Counted from the first letter of the stretch, positions 26,483 through 36,730 are shown. The stretch: DNA of 64,000 nucleotides from Ectobacillus sp048976805 (GCA_048976805.1 JBHGUR010000006.1:38169-102168); one strand, 5' to 3'. Notes: generated by a model not told the origin, from the sequence alone. Program-made: numbers and translations.

Positions 26483-27367
26483 TCACACCCTTTCGATTTG
26501 GCGTTTGCCAAATAGTCCATACGGCTTAAACATAAGAATTAACACGAGCACGATAAACGGTACAACCTCTTTTAGGCCGCCGCCAAAGTGCGGGTCCAAA
26601 TAAGCGCCGGTCAAGCTCTCGATAATGCCGATCATAAATCCGCCGACAATCGCCCCCGGAATGCTGTCAAGGCCGCCTAGAATCGCAACTGGCAGTACCT
26701 TTAAGCCGATTAACGATAACGATGAGTTTACGCCGTTAATATTGCCAAGAAGCACGCCGCCAACAGCGGATACAATTGCCGCAATCGCCCATGCAAGCGC
26801 AAACACCGCTTTTACGCTAATTCCCATCGAAAGCGCCGCCTGCTGGTCATCGGCAGTGGCCCGCATCGCAATTCCCATTTTTGAATACTTAAAAAATAAG
26901 GAGAATGCAACGAGCAGCACGAGTACAATGACGAAGGACCAAATATAAACAGGCGCAACAACAACGCTCCCAAGCTTCACCGCACCTTCGGCAAACACCT
27001 TCGGAAACACTCTTGTTTCATGACCCCAAATGACATGGACAATCCCGGCTAAAATGCTTGATAGCCCGATTGTTGCCATAATCATCGAGATGACCGGTTC
27101 TCCGATAAACGGCCTGAGCACGACCCGTTCGACGATAAAGCCGAGAAGCGCGCTAAATACGAGCGTCATAAGCAAAGCGATGAAAAACGGAATGTTGTAG
27201 GTTGTCACGAGCGTCAAACAGACGTAAGTGCCAATGAGCAAAAACTCGCCTTGCGCAAAGTTAATCGCGTCGCTTGATTTGTAAATTAACACAAAACCGA
27301 GCGCCACAAGTGCATAAATGCTGCCGATTACAATACCCGTTACCAGGATTTGCAGAAAAAATGCCAT
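26483..27367 (-). CDS. livH: Liv-type ABC permease (LivH)
   Basis: 294 residues, about eight membrane segments. The family motif DAINFAQGEFLLIGTYV is near the N-terminus, and AMRATADDQQAALSMGI is the cytoplasmic ATPase-contact loop. Starts 1 base after the stop of the acyl-CoA ligase gene, so the two are tightly coupled. Confidence 0.93.
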   Translation of the reverse strand: MAFFLQILVTGIVIGSIYALVALGFVLIYKSSDAINFAQGEFLLIGTYVCLTLVTTYNIPFFIALLMTLVFSALLGFIVERVVLRPFIGEPVISMIMATIGLSSILAGIVHVIWGHETRVFPKVFAEGAVKLGSVVVAPVYIWSFVIVLVLLVAFSLFFKYSKMGIAMRATADDQQAALSMGISVKAVFALAWAIAAIVSAVGGVLLGNINGVNSSLSLIGLKVLPVAILGGLDSIPGAIVGGFMIGIIESLTGAYLDPHFGGGLKEVVPFIVLVLILMFKPYGLFGKRQIERV

Positions 27368-29269
27368 CTACGCCACCTCTCCTTTTTTCAGTTTCATAAT
27401 TTGCAAGGTTGTTTCAATCGTAGATTCATTGCCATCCCGGTATTTAATTGTACCCGTAACTTGAATCGCGCTTTTTTCTGAATATAAACCGTCAACGAGC
27501 GCTTTATATTTTTGCAGCACGAAGCTGCGACGTACCTTTTTCGTTCTTGTCAGCTCCTCATCATCCGCGTCGAGCTCTTTATATAAGAGAACGAATTTTT
27601 GGATGCGCGCTTTTTCCGGAAGACCCTCATTTACCTTTTCTACTTCTTGCTGTATCAATTGAAGCACTTCCGCTTTGCTCGCTAAATCGATATATGTCGT
27701 ATAAATGATTTGATTTTTTTCCGCCCAGCGCCCGACATTATCCATATCGATGTTGATCATGGCGACCACATACGGCTGGTCCTTCCCGATTGCGACCGCT
27801 TCTTTAATGTACGGGCTAAATTTTAGTTTATTTTCGATAAACTGCGGAGAAAACATCTCGCCGCTTTGCAGGCGAATGACATCCTTTAAGCGGTCGATCA
27901 CATGCAAATGGCCATCCTCATCGACATATCCGGCATCACCCGTATGTAACCATCCGTCTTGCACCGTTTCCTTTGTTGATTTTTCGTTATTATAATAGCC
28001 TTTACACACACTCGGGCTTTTTAGCAAAATTTCGCCTGCTTCAGAAATTTTCACTTCCGTTCCCGGAATCGGCACGCCAACGCTGTCGTACTTAATATCG
28101 CCGTCGCGGTGCACGATCGCAATTCCCGAAATTTCCGTTTGCCCGTATATTTGCTTAAGATTTACGCCAATGGAATGAAAAAAACGTGTAACATCCGGCC
28201 CTAACGCGGCACCGCCTGTATAAGCCCGCTTAATGCGCAGCAAGCCTAAGTGATCACGGATGGCGCTAAATAAAAGATAGTCTGATAGTTTGTATAAGAA
28301 TTTGGCAGGAAAAGAGAGAGGTTTATTTGTTAGAGCGGCCTCGGCGTATGCTTCCCCAATCGGTTTTAGCCATTCGTATAATTTGCGTTTCAGCCAGCCG
28401 GCGTCCTGCATGCGCACTTGAAACTTCGAAACCATATCTTCATACACGCGCGGAGGCGAAAACATCACATGCGGCCCTATTTCCCGCACGTTTTGCAAAA
28501 CAGTGCTCGGTTCTTCCGGGAAATTGACGGTTATGCCGTTATACAACGCCATTGCAACTCCCATCATCTGTTCCCCGATCCAAGCTAACGGCAAAAAGGA
28601 TACGTATTCGTCATTTTCCGCAAGCGGGTCGACCGCGGACAAATTTTTCGCCATTTCCACAAGATTTTCATGAGAAAGCATCGTGCCCTTCGGATGTCCT
28701 GTCGTGCCCGATGTATAGGACAATAAGGCAATATCTTCGTATTTTCCTTGTTTCACTTCTTCTTCAAACAGCGTTTGTGACACGCTTTGTTTTCCAAGCT
28801 CTTGCACCTTGTTGAAATACATAAGCTTATCTTGTTTATAGCTTCGCATTCCCCGGTTATCATAAAAAATGATATTTTTTACATTTGGAATCTCATTCTC
28901 AATTTCCAACAGCTTATCGACTTGCTCCTGATCCTCCACTACTGCAAAGCTAGCTTCACAGTTTTGCAAAATATAAGCAATCTCCTGCGGAAGCGACTCT
29001 TGGTAAATTCCGACTGACACGCCGCCGAGCCCTTGGGCGGCCAGTTCGGCAATAACCCATTGCCTTCGGTTTTCCCCGATAATCGCCAGCTTGTCCCCTC
29101 TGGAAAACCCTAGTGTTTTTAATCCAAGCGCAAATTGCTTTACTTCTTCATAATACATTTTCCAGCTTATTTCATTCCAAATCCCGAAATCCTTATAGCG
29201 AAGCGCTACCTTGTCCGGTGAAATCTCGTAACGCTGTAATAACAGCTGTGGCATTGTAAGCGTTAACAA
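27368..29269 (-). CDS. Long-chain acyl-CoA synthetase-like enzyme (FadD15 type)
   Basis: About 633 residues. ANL enzyme with the P-loop-like LLSYTSGTTGHPKGTMLSH, the A5 motif QIYGQTEISG, TGDAGYVDEDGHLHVIDR and the C-terminal linker RLKDVIRLQSGEMFSPQFIE. It activates a carboxylic acid to acyl-CoA. Start uncertain: TTG 29269 is well spaced from SD GGAGGTG, ATG 29254 is 24 bases from it, and GTG 29281 lies inside the SD. Embedded between livG and livH, which ties uptake to CoA activation. Confidence 0.88.
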   Translation of the reverse strand: MLTLTMPQLLLQRYEISPDKVALRYKDFGIWNEISWKMYYEEVKQFALGLKTLGFSRGDKLAIIGENRRQWVIAELAAQGLGGVSVGIYQESLPQEIAYILQNCEASFAVVEDQEQVDKLLEIENEIPNVKNIIFYDNRGMRSYKQDKLMYFNKVQELGKQSVSQTLFEEEVKQGKYEDIALLSYTSGTTGHPKGTMLSHENLVEMAKNLSAVDPLAENDEYVSFLPLAWIGEQMMGVAMALYNGITVNFPEEPSTVLQNVREIGPHVMFSPPRVYEDMVSKFQVRMQDAGWLKRKLYEWLKPIGEAYAEAALTNKPLSFPAKFLYKLSDYLLFSAIRDHLGLLRIKRAYTGGAALGPDVTRFFHSIGVNLKQIYGQTEISGIAIVHRDGDIKYDSVGVPIPGTEVKISEAGEILLKSPSVCKGYYNNEKSTKETVQDGWLHTGDAGYVDEDGHLHVIDRLKDVIRLQSGEMFSPQFIENKLKFSPYIKEAVAIGKDQPYVVAMINIDMDNVGRWAEKNQIIYTTYIDLASKAEVLQLIQQEVEKVNEGLPEKARIQKFVLLYKELDADDEELTRTKKVRRSFVLQKYKALVDGLYSEKSAIQVTGTIKYRDGNESTIETTLQIMKLKKGEVA

Positions 29270-29285
29270 ATAAAAGTACACCTCC

Positions 29286-30056
29286 TCAAATGACTTGCTC
29301 TTCTCCTAAATATGCTGTAATCACATCCGGATTTTTCTGTACCTCTTCTGGCGCACCATATCCGATAAGCTTTCCAAAATCCAGCACGGCGATGGAATTT
29401 GATAAATCCATAACAACTCCCATATCATGCTCAATTAACACAACGGTGCTGCCCATTTCCTCATGAATGTCCAAAATAAAGCGCGACATATCTTCCTTTT
29501 CCTCGGCATTCATCCCGGCCATCGGTTCATCAAGCAAAAGCAGCTTCGGCTCCATTGCCAGCGCCCTGCCGACCTCAACGCGTTTTTTCAGGCCATAGGC
29601 GAGCTTGCCCACAGGAACATTGCGGATATCTTCAATTTCCAAAAAGTCAATTACCTTTTCTACCGCCTTGCGATGCTCCACTTCTTCCCTTTGCGCTTTG
29701 CCCCAATACAAACCGCCGGACAAAACGCCCGTTTTCATTTTGGCATGGCGCCCGAGCATCAAGTTGTCCAGTACTGTTAAATGCGAAAACAGCTCGATAT
29801 TTTGAAACGCTCTTGCAATTCCAAGCCCGGCGCGCTTGTACGGCTTCATATGCGTGATGTCTTCCCCTTGAAACCGGATGCTTCCTTCTGTCGGGCGATA
29901 TAAGCCGCTAATGCAATTTAGCATGCTCGTCTTGCCCGCCCCGTTCGGGCCAATCAATGAAAAGATTTCTCCTTCTTCAATGGAAAAGGTCACATCGTTT
30001 AACGCTTTAACTCCGCCAAACGCTAAAGAAATTCCGCTTACCTCCAGCAGTTTCAA
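29286..30056 (-). CDS. livG: Liv-type ABC transporter ATPase (LivG)
   Basis: 256 residues from TTG 30056 with SD GGAGGG. Walker A GPNGAGKTSML, signature AYGLKKRVEVGRAL (degenerate, normal for LivG), Walker B LLLLDEPMAGMNAEE and H-loop IEHDMGVVM. The open frame runs 59 codons further upstream, but that part is the dispersed repeat at 30,081-30,207 and is not protein-coding. First gene of the liv/CoA-ligase operon. Confidence 0.93.
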   Translation of the reverse strand: MKLLEVSGISLAFGGVKALNDVTFSIEEGEIFSLIGPNGAGKTSMLNCISGLYRPTEGSIRFQGEDITHMKPYKRAGLGIARAFQNIELFSHLTVLDNLMLGRHAKMKTGVLSGGLYWGKAQREEVEHRKAVEKVIDFLEIEDIRNVPVGKLAYGLKKRVEVGRALAMEPKLLLLDEPMAGMNAEEKEDMSRFILDIHEEMGSTVVLIEHDMGVVMDLSNSIAVLDFGKLIGYGAPEEVQKNPDVITAYLGEEQVI

Positions 30057-30080
30057 TCGCAGCCCTCCTTTTAAATTTTT

Positions 30081-30207
30081 GGCTCTGTTAAAGGCTAATG
30101 TTGATTTGGAACGAAAGGCGGCGACTCCAGCGGGAGAAGCGGCTCGGCCCCGCCCGCGGAAAGCGTCCGCCTGTAGTGGAAAATCAACAATCCAGTTTAA
30201 CAGATCC
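30081..30207 (+). repeat. Dispersed repeat family A, copy 2
   Basis: About 127 bp, GCTCTGTTAAAGGCTAATG at the left and GTTTAACAGATC at the right, with the core GCCCGCGGAAAGCGTCCGCC. It lies immediately upstream of livG and may carry or displace its promoter. Confidence 0.8.
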
Positions 30208-30590
30208 GAATTTTTAGAAAATTCATACATCAATTATTAAATATAACCTAATACTTGTCAATTCACATCCGCAACCCATTTATTGCCAAATTTCTACATC
30301 ATAATTGAGACATTTCGACGCAATATAAATCTTTTTTCATAGAAAAAACTCGCTATTCTGCGGAATATACAGCTTTTTCACTATAATGAATGAAGATACA
30401 TTCATCCTTTTCTCTAAGAATCGACGGCATTCTTTGTCAAAAGAAAAGCTCAGGGCGTCTGCCTATCCGCGACAAGTGTAAGAGAAGCGCTGACAGAAGG
30501 AGCTTTTTGCCTTTTACAAAGGCACACCCTACGCTGCTGCTTTGGGAGCTAGACATACTCCCAAAAACTTATAATTTCTTATCTTTTAAA
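30208..30590. other. Gene-free region
   Basis: No credible gene. A moderately GC-rich stretch at 30,445-30,570 (GAAAAGCTCAGGGCGTCTGC ... GGGAGCTAGACATACTCCC) has the look of another dispersed element, but no second copy is in the window. Confidence 0.4.
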
Positions 30591-30806
30591 AAGGCTGTAT
30601 TAAACGTTAGTGTTGATATATAAACCCTTCTTTTAGAGGGGGAAAATGCTCCCAGCCGTGTGCAGCAACGGTCAGGGCCTAGTTTTGCTTCGTTCAAAGG
30701 AAAACCAGAAGGAGCAAATGAGTGCAGATTGCCATTGGTTCTGCATAGCCGTGATGTACAGACGTACGTGATATAAAAATCAACATTGGCCTTTAACAGA
30801 GTCTTT
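30591..30806. repeat. Repeat family B, copy 1
   Basis: About 215 bp bounded by GGCTGTATTAAACGTTAGTG and CATTGGCCTTTAACAGAGTC, imperfect inverted ends similar to family A. The core CTCCCAGCCGTGTGCAGCAA, CGGTCAGGGCCTAGTTTTGC and AAAACCAGAAGG matches the copy at 23,985-24,160. MITE-like; no protein. Confidence 0.7.
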
Positions 30807-30839
30807 AAAAAAAGCGGACAGGAGGATTGCCTGTCCGCA
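30807..30839 (-). terminator. Terminator of the MMPL gene
   Basis: GCGGACAGG and CCTGTCCGC, 9-bp stem, with an A-run on the plus strand. Confidence 0.85.
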
Positions 30840-30853
30840 AGTTTAACGTGCCA

Positions 30854-33058
30854 TCAACGAAGGCTGCTTTCTTTTACCGCCTGTCGTTTTCCAAAAAACC
30901 ACCAATTCCAATCGCCGAGCATTTTCATTAAGCTTGGCACAAGCAGCAGGCGAATCACCGTCGCATCAAGGAAAATAGCAAGCGCAACCCCAAGCCCCAT
31001 TTGCTGCACCGGCAAAATATCCGTAAACGCAAAGGCGCCTGTTACAACAATCATAATTAAAGCAGCCGATGTAATAATCCGGCTTGTTGATACGAGCCCT
31101 TCCAATGTAGAATAATCGTTATTTCCCGTTTCGTTATACAATTCATACATACGGGAAATTAAAAACACTTCATAGTCCATGCTTAGTCCGAAAACGAGGC
31201 CAAAAATAAAGACCGGCAGCACAAACATGACAGTGCTTTGCTCCAGCCCGAAACGGCCGCCCTCAAAGAGCCAAATGACAATACCGATTGTCGCGCTCAA
31301 GCTTAAAATATTCATCACAATCGCTTTTAACGGAATTAAAATAGAACGAAACGCAATCATTAAAATAACAAATGTCGAACCGAGAATAACTGTTAGGCTT
31401 ATTGCGATTTTATGGATAATTTCATCCTGCAGCTCCTGCTCGAATTTCGTGAGGCCACCAATATAGTATGTAACCTCCGCTTCTTTATATTGCCGTTTAA
31501 ACGTGCGCGCCCATTCCTTTGCACCGTCGGACTTTGGCTTCATATCCAGCGCGACTTGAATCAGCGCGCGGTTTTTGTGGGTGTACGCATCCAGAGCCGG
31601 CTGGACTTGCGCCTTTTGCGGCGATTGCAATAAAGCGTACAGCTGCCCGCTTGGCATATCGTTTAACATCTCATATACGCTTGACACCTTATGCACATCC
31701 GGATCCTTCTTTAGCTTGTCTACAATCTGTTCAAGCTGTTCCAAGCTTTCCTGCTCCGTCATATCATTCTCTGTCTCCACTACAATTGTCGCATCGGCAT
31801 GCGTTTTAATGATGTTATTGAACTCGTTCTCATAGCGCTCGTAAGCAATGCGGGCATCGCTCGTTTCCGGCAACGCTTCTACACCCGGAAATTGCAAATC
31901 CGCTCCGCGCAACGGCTGTAAACAGATGATAATAAAGACAAGCACCGCAATCGTCATTACAATCGGCCGCTTCATGACAAAATTGCCGAACTTGCGCCAC
32001 CGGGCTGCAGACCCGCTCTCGCTCCACTTTTTCGAACGAACGAGACGTCCCCCAATTACAGATAAAACCGCCGGCAATATCGTAAGGGAAAATAAAATGC
32101 TCATCATTACGACAATCATCCCGCTGATGGCAACAGACTGTATGTACTGAATTTCAATGAAAAACAGCCCGGATAAACCGACAAACACACAAAGCCCCGA
32201 GAAAATGATCGCCCGTCCCGCTGTTTGATACGTAACGGTAATCGCTTCGCCGAGCGGCCTTTTTTCCATTTCTTCCCGAAAACGGTTTACAAATAGCAAT
32301 GCAAAATCAATCGACAAAGCAAAGCCGACCATCGGCGCTACATTTAATACGAAAATGGACAATTCCTTTTGCCCGCCGACAAAATATAAAATCCCCATCG
32401 TTGCCAGAACGCTGAGCGCGCCGTTAATGATTGGCAAGATGGAGGCGGCTAAACTCCCGAATGAAAGCAGCAATACAACAAAAGCAATCGGCAAACCGAT
32501 CATTTCCGCCTTCTTCAAATCGCTTTGGCTTCTTTTATTGATTTCATCGTTAATCACGGCAAAACCGGTCGGCGATACCTTCATTTTGCTATTGCTTTCT
32601 TTTTTAATCGCCTCAGCAAACGCCAGCGTTTTGTCCGTCAATGCTTCGCTCGTTTTTCCGGTAAGCAAAATCGTAGCGTACGCGATATCATCCTTTTTCA
32701 TCGCCGGATTGTTCAACGGATGGCGAAACGACGCGTACGTTTCCGCCGTTTCAATTTTGTTCACAACCCGCTTGATTTCATCAGCAAACTCCTGCTGTGA
32801 AGCGCCCCGCTGCTTTTGAAAAACGAGAAACAGCGTATCCTGTGATTGTTTAAAATCTTTTTCTAATATTGTTCTTGTCGTTTGATAGTCCCCTTCTACT
32901 TCAAAGCCGTCCCCTCCTAAAATTGCAGGGAGCTTCGGGGCAAAGAATGCCAGTGAAACGGCAAATACCAGCAATAGGACAATACAGGTAAAACGAAAGC
33001 GGTAGATGAACAAGCCTGCTTTCCCCCAAGCGTCAATTTTGTCCACCGATGTTCTCAT
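30854..33058 (-). CDS. MMPL-family RND-type exporter (YdfJ-like)
   Basis: 734 residues. Two repeats, each with one leading membrane helix, an extracytoplasmic loop and five to six helices; the conserved TM4 stretch GFALSIDFALLFVNRFREE and, in the second half, GLSMDYEVFLISRMYE are the MMPL signature with the proton-relay Asp. Probably exports a lipid or drug-like substrate; the substrate cannot be told. It overlaps nothing and may be co-transcribed with the PAP2 gene 48 bases away upstream. Confidence 0.9.
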   Translation of the reverse strand: MRTSVDKIDAWGKAGLFIYRFRFTCIVLLLVFAVSLAFFAPKLPAILGGDGFEVEGDYQTTRTILEKDFKQSQDTLFLVFQKQRGASQQEFADEIKRVVNKIETAETYASFRHPLNNPAMKKDDIAYATILLTGKTSEALTDKTLAFAEAIKKESNSKMKVSPTGFAVINDEINKRSQSDLKKAEMIGLPIAFVVLLLSFGSLAASILPIINGALSVLATMGILYFVGGQKELSIFVLNVAPMVGFALSIDFALLFVNRFREEMEKRPLGEAITVTYQTAGRAIIFSGLCVFVGLSGLFFIEIQYIQSVAISGMIVVMMSILFSLTILPAVLSVIGGRLVRSKKWSESGSAARWRKFGNFVMKRPIVMTIAVLVFIIICLQPLRGADLQFPGVEALPETSDARIAYERYENEFNNIIKTHADATIVVETENDMTEQESLEQLEQIVDKLKKDPDVHKVSSVYEMLNDMPSGQLYALLQSPQKAQVQPALDAYTHKNRALIQVALDMKPKSDGAKEWARTFKRQYKEAEVTYYIGGLTKFEQELQDEIIHKIAISLTVILGSTFVILMIAFRSILIPLKAIVMNILSLSATIGIVIWLFEGGRFGLEQSTVMFVLPVFIFGLVFGLSMDYEVFLISRMYELYNETGNNDYSTLEGLVSTSRIITSAALIMIVVTGAFAFTDILPVQQMGLGVALAIFLDATVIRLLLVPSLMKMLGDWNWWFFGKRQAVKESSLR

Positions 33059-33106
33059 GAATGTACCCCCTTCTTATCAGCTTCTACACTTGAAATATTG
33101 TAAAGC

Positions 33107-33775
33107 TTACGCCCTTTTGCGCGCCATTTCTTGCTTATGCTGCTGCAAACCCTGCGCATACGTGTATGCATATAAAGCGGCTACGAGCAAAATGCCGCCC
33201 ATCGCATAGCCGCCCAGTACATCTGATGGATAATGCACCGATAGAACGACGCGGCTTAGGCCGACCAAAATAATGAGGAGTGCGCTTATAAACGCGGCTA
33301 ACACTTTTACAGTTTTACCGATTTGCGAGCCTGCAATCATGCATGCTAAAAAGCCGTACGTAACAACGCTGAGCATGGCATGTCCGCTCGGAAAGCTGTA
33401 GCCAAGCGCGTCAAGTGCTTCATTTAGCGAAGGGCGCTCTCTTGCCACAATCTCCTTTAATGTTTTGTTCACAATATGCGTGGAAATGATTGCGAGCGGA
33501 TACACCGCCATCGCCGCATACATTTTTTTGCGCCCCATCCAAAGCAGGCTTGCCATTACCGTTGCCACAATGCCAACTTCCGAACCCATTTCCGTAATAA
33601 CAGAAAAGAACGCTAGGCTTCCTTCGCCTTGCAGCGGCTGTAAATGCCCTTTCATATATTCATCCACAAATAACGCTTCCTTGTTTGTAACCTTTAAAAG
33701 AATTAAACTGTTAAAAACCGCCAACAGCACCACAAGGAAAGCGACTAGTATATGCCTATTTATCGTAATCTTCAT
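33107..33775 (-). CDS. PAP2-family membrane phosphatase
   Basis: 222 residues from ATG 33775 (SD GGGAGG). Membrane protein with the three PAP2 motifs: KEIVARERP (KxxxxxxRP-type), PSGHAMLS and SRVVLSVHYPSDVLGG. Likely dephosphorylates a lipid phosphate such as undecaprenyl-PP or phosphatidate on the outer leaflet. Lies directly before the MMPL exporter on the same strand. Confidence 0.92.
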   Translation of the reverse strand: MKITINRHILVAFLVVLLAVFNSLILLKVTNKEALFVDEYMKGHLQPLQGEGSLAFFSVITEMGSEVGIVATVMASLLWMGRKKMYAAMAVYPLAIISTHIVNKTLKEIVARERPSLNEALDALGYSFPSGHAMLSVVTYGFLACMIAGSQIGKTVKVLAAFISALLIILVGLSRVVLSVHYPSDVLGGYAMGGILLVAALYAYTYAQGLQQHKQEMARKRA

Positions 33776-33949
33776 ACGCATCCTCCCGTATATCAATCCA
33801 TATTTCTGTTAGTCCGATAAAGAAAACTCGCCGATTGGCGAGCCTGTAAAGGCGAAGCCAGAGGTGTAGCTACACTTGCACTTTATTCCTAAAATTGGTT
33901 GCTGCATCGAATCATCTTCTTCGCTGCCAATTTATGTTTTCTTAAAGTG

Positions 33950-33984
33950 TAAACAAGGCGCGAACCCGCTAGAAGCCGCGCCTC
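33950..33984 (-). terminator. Terminator of potABCD
   Basis: AGGCGCG and CGCGCCT, with TTGTTT on the minus-strand distal side. Confidence 0.65.
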
Positions 33985-33989
33985 TTTCT

Positions 33990-35042
33990 CTATTTTTCTT
34001 TTCCCGTTTTCAGCTTCGTCCAATATTCGTCGTAAATACGGGTCGTTTTGCCGACATCGACGAGCCACTCGGTTCGGCCAAGCTCTTCTTTAGACAAGAA
34101 AATCATCGGGTTCTCGCGATATTCCTTACTGTGCAGCGGGTACGCTTTTTCGTTCGGATTGCTGTAGCCGATTGATTCATAGTTTTTCACGCTTACCTTC
34201 GGGTCGAGCAAATAGTTGATAAATTTCTCGGCAAGCGCTTTATGTTTCGCATTTTTCGGAATCGCCAGCGTATCGGCCCAAATCGTTCCGCCTTCTTTTG
34301 GCACAACATATGCTACGTCTGGATTATCCTTTGCAATATACGCCGCATCCCCGGACCATACCGTTCCAATCCAAGCCTCTTCAGCAATGATCTTTTGCTT
34401 AATATTATCCGTATCAAACGCAAGTACATTCGGCAGCAGCTTTTGCAAGTCCTCGTACGCCGTTTTCAATTCCTCCTCATTTGTCGTACTGTTGGAAAAC
34501 CCATTTTTCTTTAAAGCCATACCAAATACTTCGCGTGAATCATTCAAAAGCACGACACGGCCTTTATATTTTGGATCCCACAAATCATTCCAGCTTGCCG
34601 GCGCTTCTTTTACATATTTTGTATTATAAGCAATGCCTGTCACGCCCCATGTATATACGATCGAATATTTATTTCCTGGATCGTACGGAGGCGTTTGGAA
34701 GTTTGATACTAAATTTTTGAGATTCGGAATGTTTTCTTTTTGCAGCGGCTCAAGCAGCTTTAGCTTAATCATCGTCGCTACCATATAATCGGAAGGCTGG
34801 ATAAGGTCATACTTCGCCCCGCCCGCCTGCAGTTTCGCCAGCATTTCTTCATTGCTCACGTACTTATCGTAATTGATGTTGACGTTGTACTTTTTCTCGA
34901 AATCCTTTAGCACCTGCTCATCAAAGTTATCGGCCCAGCTGTAAATATTAAGCTCTTCCTTTTTCTGGCCGCAGCCAGCCAGCGCTCCCCCAAGAAGAGA
35001 AAAACTAAGCACAGCGACACCGATTGCTTTTAACCATTTCAT
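33990..35042 (-). CDS. potD: Spermidine/putrescine-binding lipoprotein
   Basis: 350 residues from ATG 35042 (SD GAGGGGG). Lipobox GGALAGC. Periplasmic-binding-protein type II fold of the PotD class: LNIYSWADNFDEQVLKDFEK at the mature N-terminus, YDLIQPSDYMV, and DTLAIPKNAKHKALAEKFIN. Delivers polyamines to PotB/PotC. Last gene of potABCD. Confidence 0.95.
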   Translation of the reverse strand: MKWLKAIGVAVLSFSLLGGALAGCGQKKEELNIYSWADNFDEQVLKDFEKKYNVNINYDKYVSNEEMLAKLQAGGAKYDLIQPSDYMVATMIKLKLLEPLQKENIPNLKNLVSNFQTPPYDPGNKYSIVYTWGVTGIAYNTKYVKEAPASWNDLWDPKYKGRVVLLNDSREVFGMALKKNGFSNSTTNEEELKTAYEDLQKLLPNVLAFDTDNIKQKIIAEEAWIGTVWSGDAAYIAKDNPDVAYVVPKEGGTIWADTLAIPKNAKHKALAEKFINYLLDPKVSVKNYESIGYSNPNEKAYPLHSKEYRENPMIFLSKEELGRTEWLVDVGKTTRIYDEYWTKLKTGKEK

Positions 35043-35084
35043 GTCCATTCCCCCTCTTTCTCCCATATCTCCATTGTATAAATG

Positions 35085-35879
35085 CTACAACGGCAGCCCC
35101 CTGCTTCGTTTTCCCTTTACTCCCTTGCCCCGAAGCAGCTCCGACATTGCCATCAAGCTCACAATCATAACAATCAACACCGTCGAAAGCGCATTAATTT
35201 CCGGGGTAATCCCGCGTTTGACCATGCTGTAAATATACAGCGGCAGCGTGGTAGAGCCAGGCCCCGACACGAAAAAGCTAATCACAAAATCATCAATGGA
35301 CAAAGTGAACGTGAGCAATGCTGCCGATAAAATGCCCGGCATAAGTGCCGGCAGCGTCACATAGCGGAACGTTTGCCGCGGCGTCGCCCCTAAATCAGCA
35401 GCCGCTTCTTCAAGCTCCTTTCCAACGCCTGCCAAACGCGCCGTTACGATTACGACCACAAACGAAATGCTAAACGTAATATGGGCGATGATAATTGTCA
35501 GCTTTCCCAGTTCCAATTGCAGCTGGCTAAATAAAATTAACAGTGACAGCCCCATTAAAATATCGGGTGCAAGAATCGGCAAATACACGAGCCCGTCTAA
35601 AGCCGGCTTCCAGCGATATGTATACCGGTGCAGTGCAATCGCGCATAATGTGCCTATCACAGTCGCAGCAACAGTTGTCGAAGCGGCCACAATCATGCTG
35701 TTGGCAAATGCTGTTAAAACATCGGAATCGTGAAACAAATCGCTGTACCAGTGCAAAGTAAACCCCGTCCACTGTGCATTGATGCGCGAATCATTAAAGG
35801 AGTATATTACAAGCACGAGCAGCGGCAAATACAGAAACAATAAGACAAGACCTGCGTAAGCCGTTAGAAATTTCTTCAT
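35085..35879 (-). CDS. potC: Polyamine ABC permease PotC
   Basis: 264 residues, six membrane helices, with the EAA loop EEAAADLGATPRQTFRYVTLPALMPG facing the ATPase. Five bases after potB. Confidence 0.94.
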   Translation of the reverse strand: MKKFLTAYAGLVLLFLYLPLLVLVIYSFNDSRINAQWTGFTLHWYSDLFHDSDVLTAFANSMIVAASTTVAATVIGTLCAIALHRYTYRWKPALDGLVYLPILAPDILMGLSLLILFSQLQLELGKLTIIIAHITFSISFVVVIVTARLAGVGKELEEAAADLGATPRQTFRYVTLPALMPGILSAALLTFTLSIDDFVISFFVSGPGSTTLPLYIYSMVKRGITPEINALSTVLIVMIVSLMAMSELLRGKGVKGKRSRGLPL

Positions 35880-35884
35880 TGCGC

Positions 35885-36730
35885 TTATTTCCCTCCGCTC
35901 TCATAGTTATATAACTTTGCTGCCCGGTAGTACAAATAAATAAGAAGGACAGAACAGAAAATGAGCACAAGCGACAGAGCGGAACCAAACGGCCAATCGC
36001 GCGCTCCTAAAAACTGGTTTTGAATGACGTTTCCGATTAACGATACTTTTGAACCGCCCATCACATCCGATACGACAAACATGCCGATGGAGGAAACGAA
36101 TACGAGAATCGAGCCTGTTACAACCCCCGGCAAAGTAAGGGGCAGCGTCACATACAAAAACGTTCTCCACGGCGTTGCCCCCAAATCGGCGGCCGCCTCC
36201 AGCTGGCGTTTGTCAAGCTGCTCAAGCGCTACGTATACAGGCAGTATCATAAACGGCAGCAGCGTATATACCATTCCCAAAATCACGGCAGGCGTATTAT
36301 ACAGCATATTTAACGGCTCATCGATTGCCCCCATTTTCAACAGCACCGTATTGACAAGGCCTTGCGAACGCAAAATAATAATCCACGCGTAGGAGCGGAC
36401 GAGAAAATTAATCCAAAACGGTATTGTCACCAGCAGTAAAAGAAGAGATTGCCATCTTTTTTCTGCCATCGTTACCGTATAAGCGAACGGATACCCGATG
36501 GCAATGCATAGCAGCGTTGTAATGATGGCAATTTGCAGCGTCGTCCATAACACCTTTATGTATAGGGAATCAAATACACGGCCAAAATTCTCAAGCGTAA
36601 ATGCCATGACAACCTCTCCGTATATGCCCCTTTGAAAAAAAGCAAACAGCAGCACAAACAAAAGCGGAGCCAAAAAGAACACAAGCAGCCAAGCAACAGC
36701 CGGAAGCGCAAGCAGCTTACCCTTTTTCAC
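35885..36730 (-). CDS. potB: Polyamine ABC permease PotB
   Basis: 281 residues, six membrane helices, EAA loop LEAAADLGATPWRTFLYVTL. Its start overlaps the end of potA by 4 bases, so potA and potB are coupled. Confidence 0.94.
   Translation of the reverse strand: MKKGKLLALPAVAWLLVFFLAPLLFVLLFAFFQRGIYGEVVMAFTLENFGRVFDSLYIKVLWTTLQIAIITTLLCIAIGYPFAYTVTMAEKRWQSLLLLLVTIPFWINFLVRSYAWIIILRSQGLVNTVLLKMGAIDEPLNMLYNTPAVILGMVYTLLPFMILPVYVALEQLDKRQLEAAADLGATPWRTFLYVTLPLTLPGVVTGSILVFVSSIGMFVVSDVMGGSKVSLIGNVIQNQFLGARDWPFGSALSLVLIFCSVLLIYLYYRAAKLYNYESGGK

Noticed and set aside
30057..30233. N-terminal extension of the LivG reading frame by 59 codons
   Set aside because: It is encoded by the dispersed repeat A2 and has no ribosome binding site; TTG 30056 with GGAGGG is the better start.
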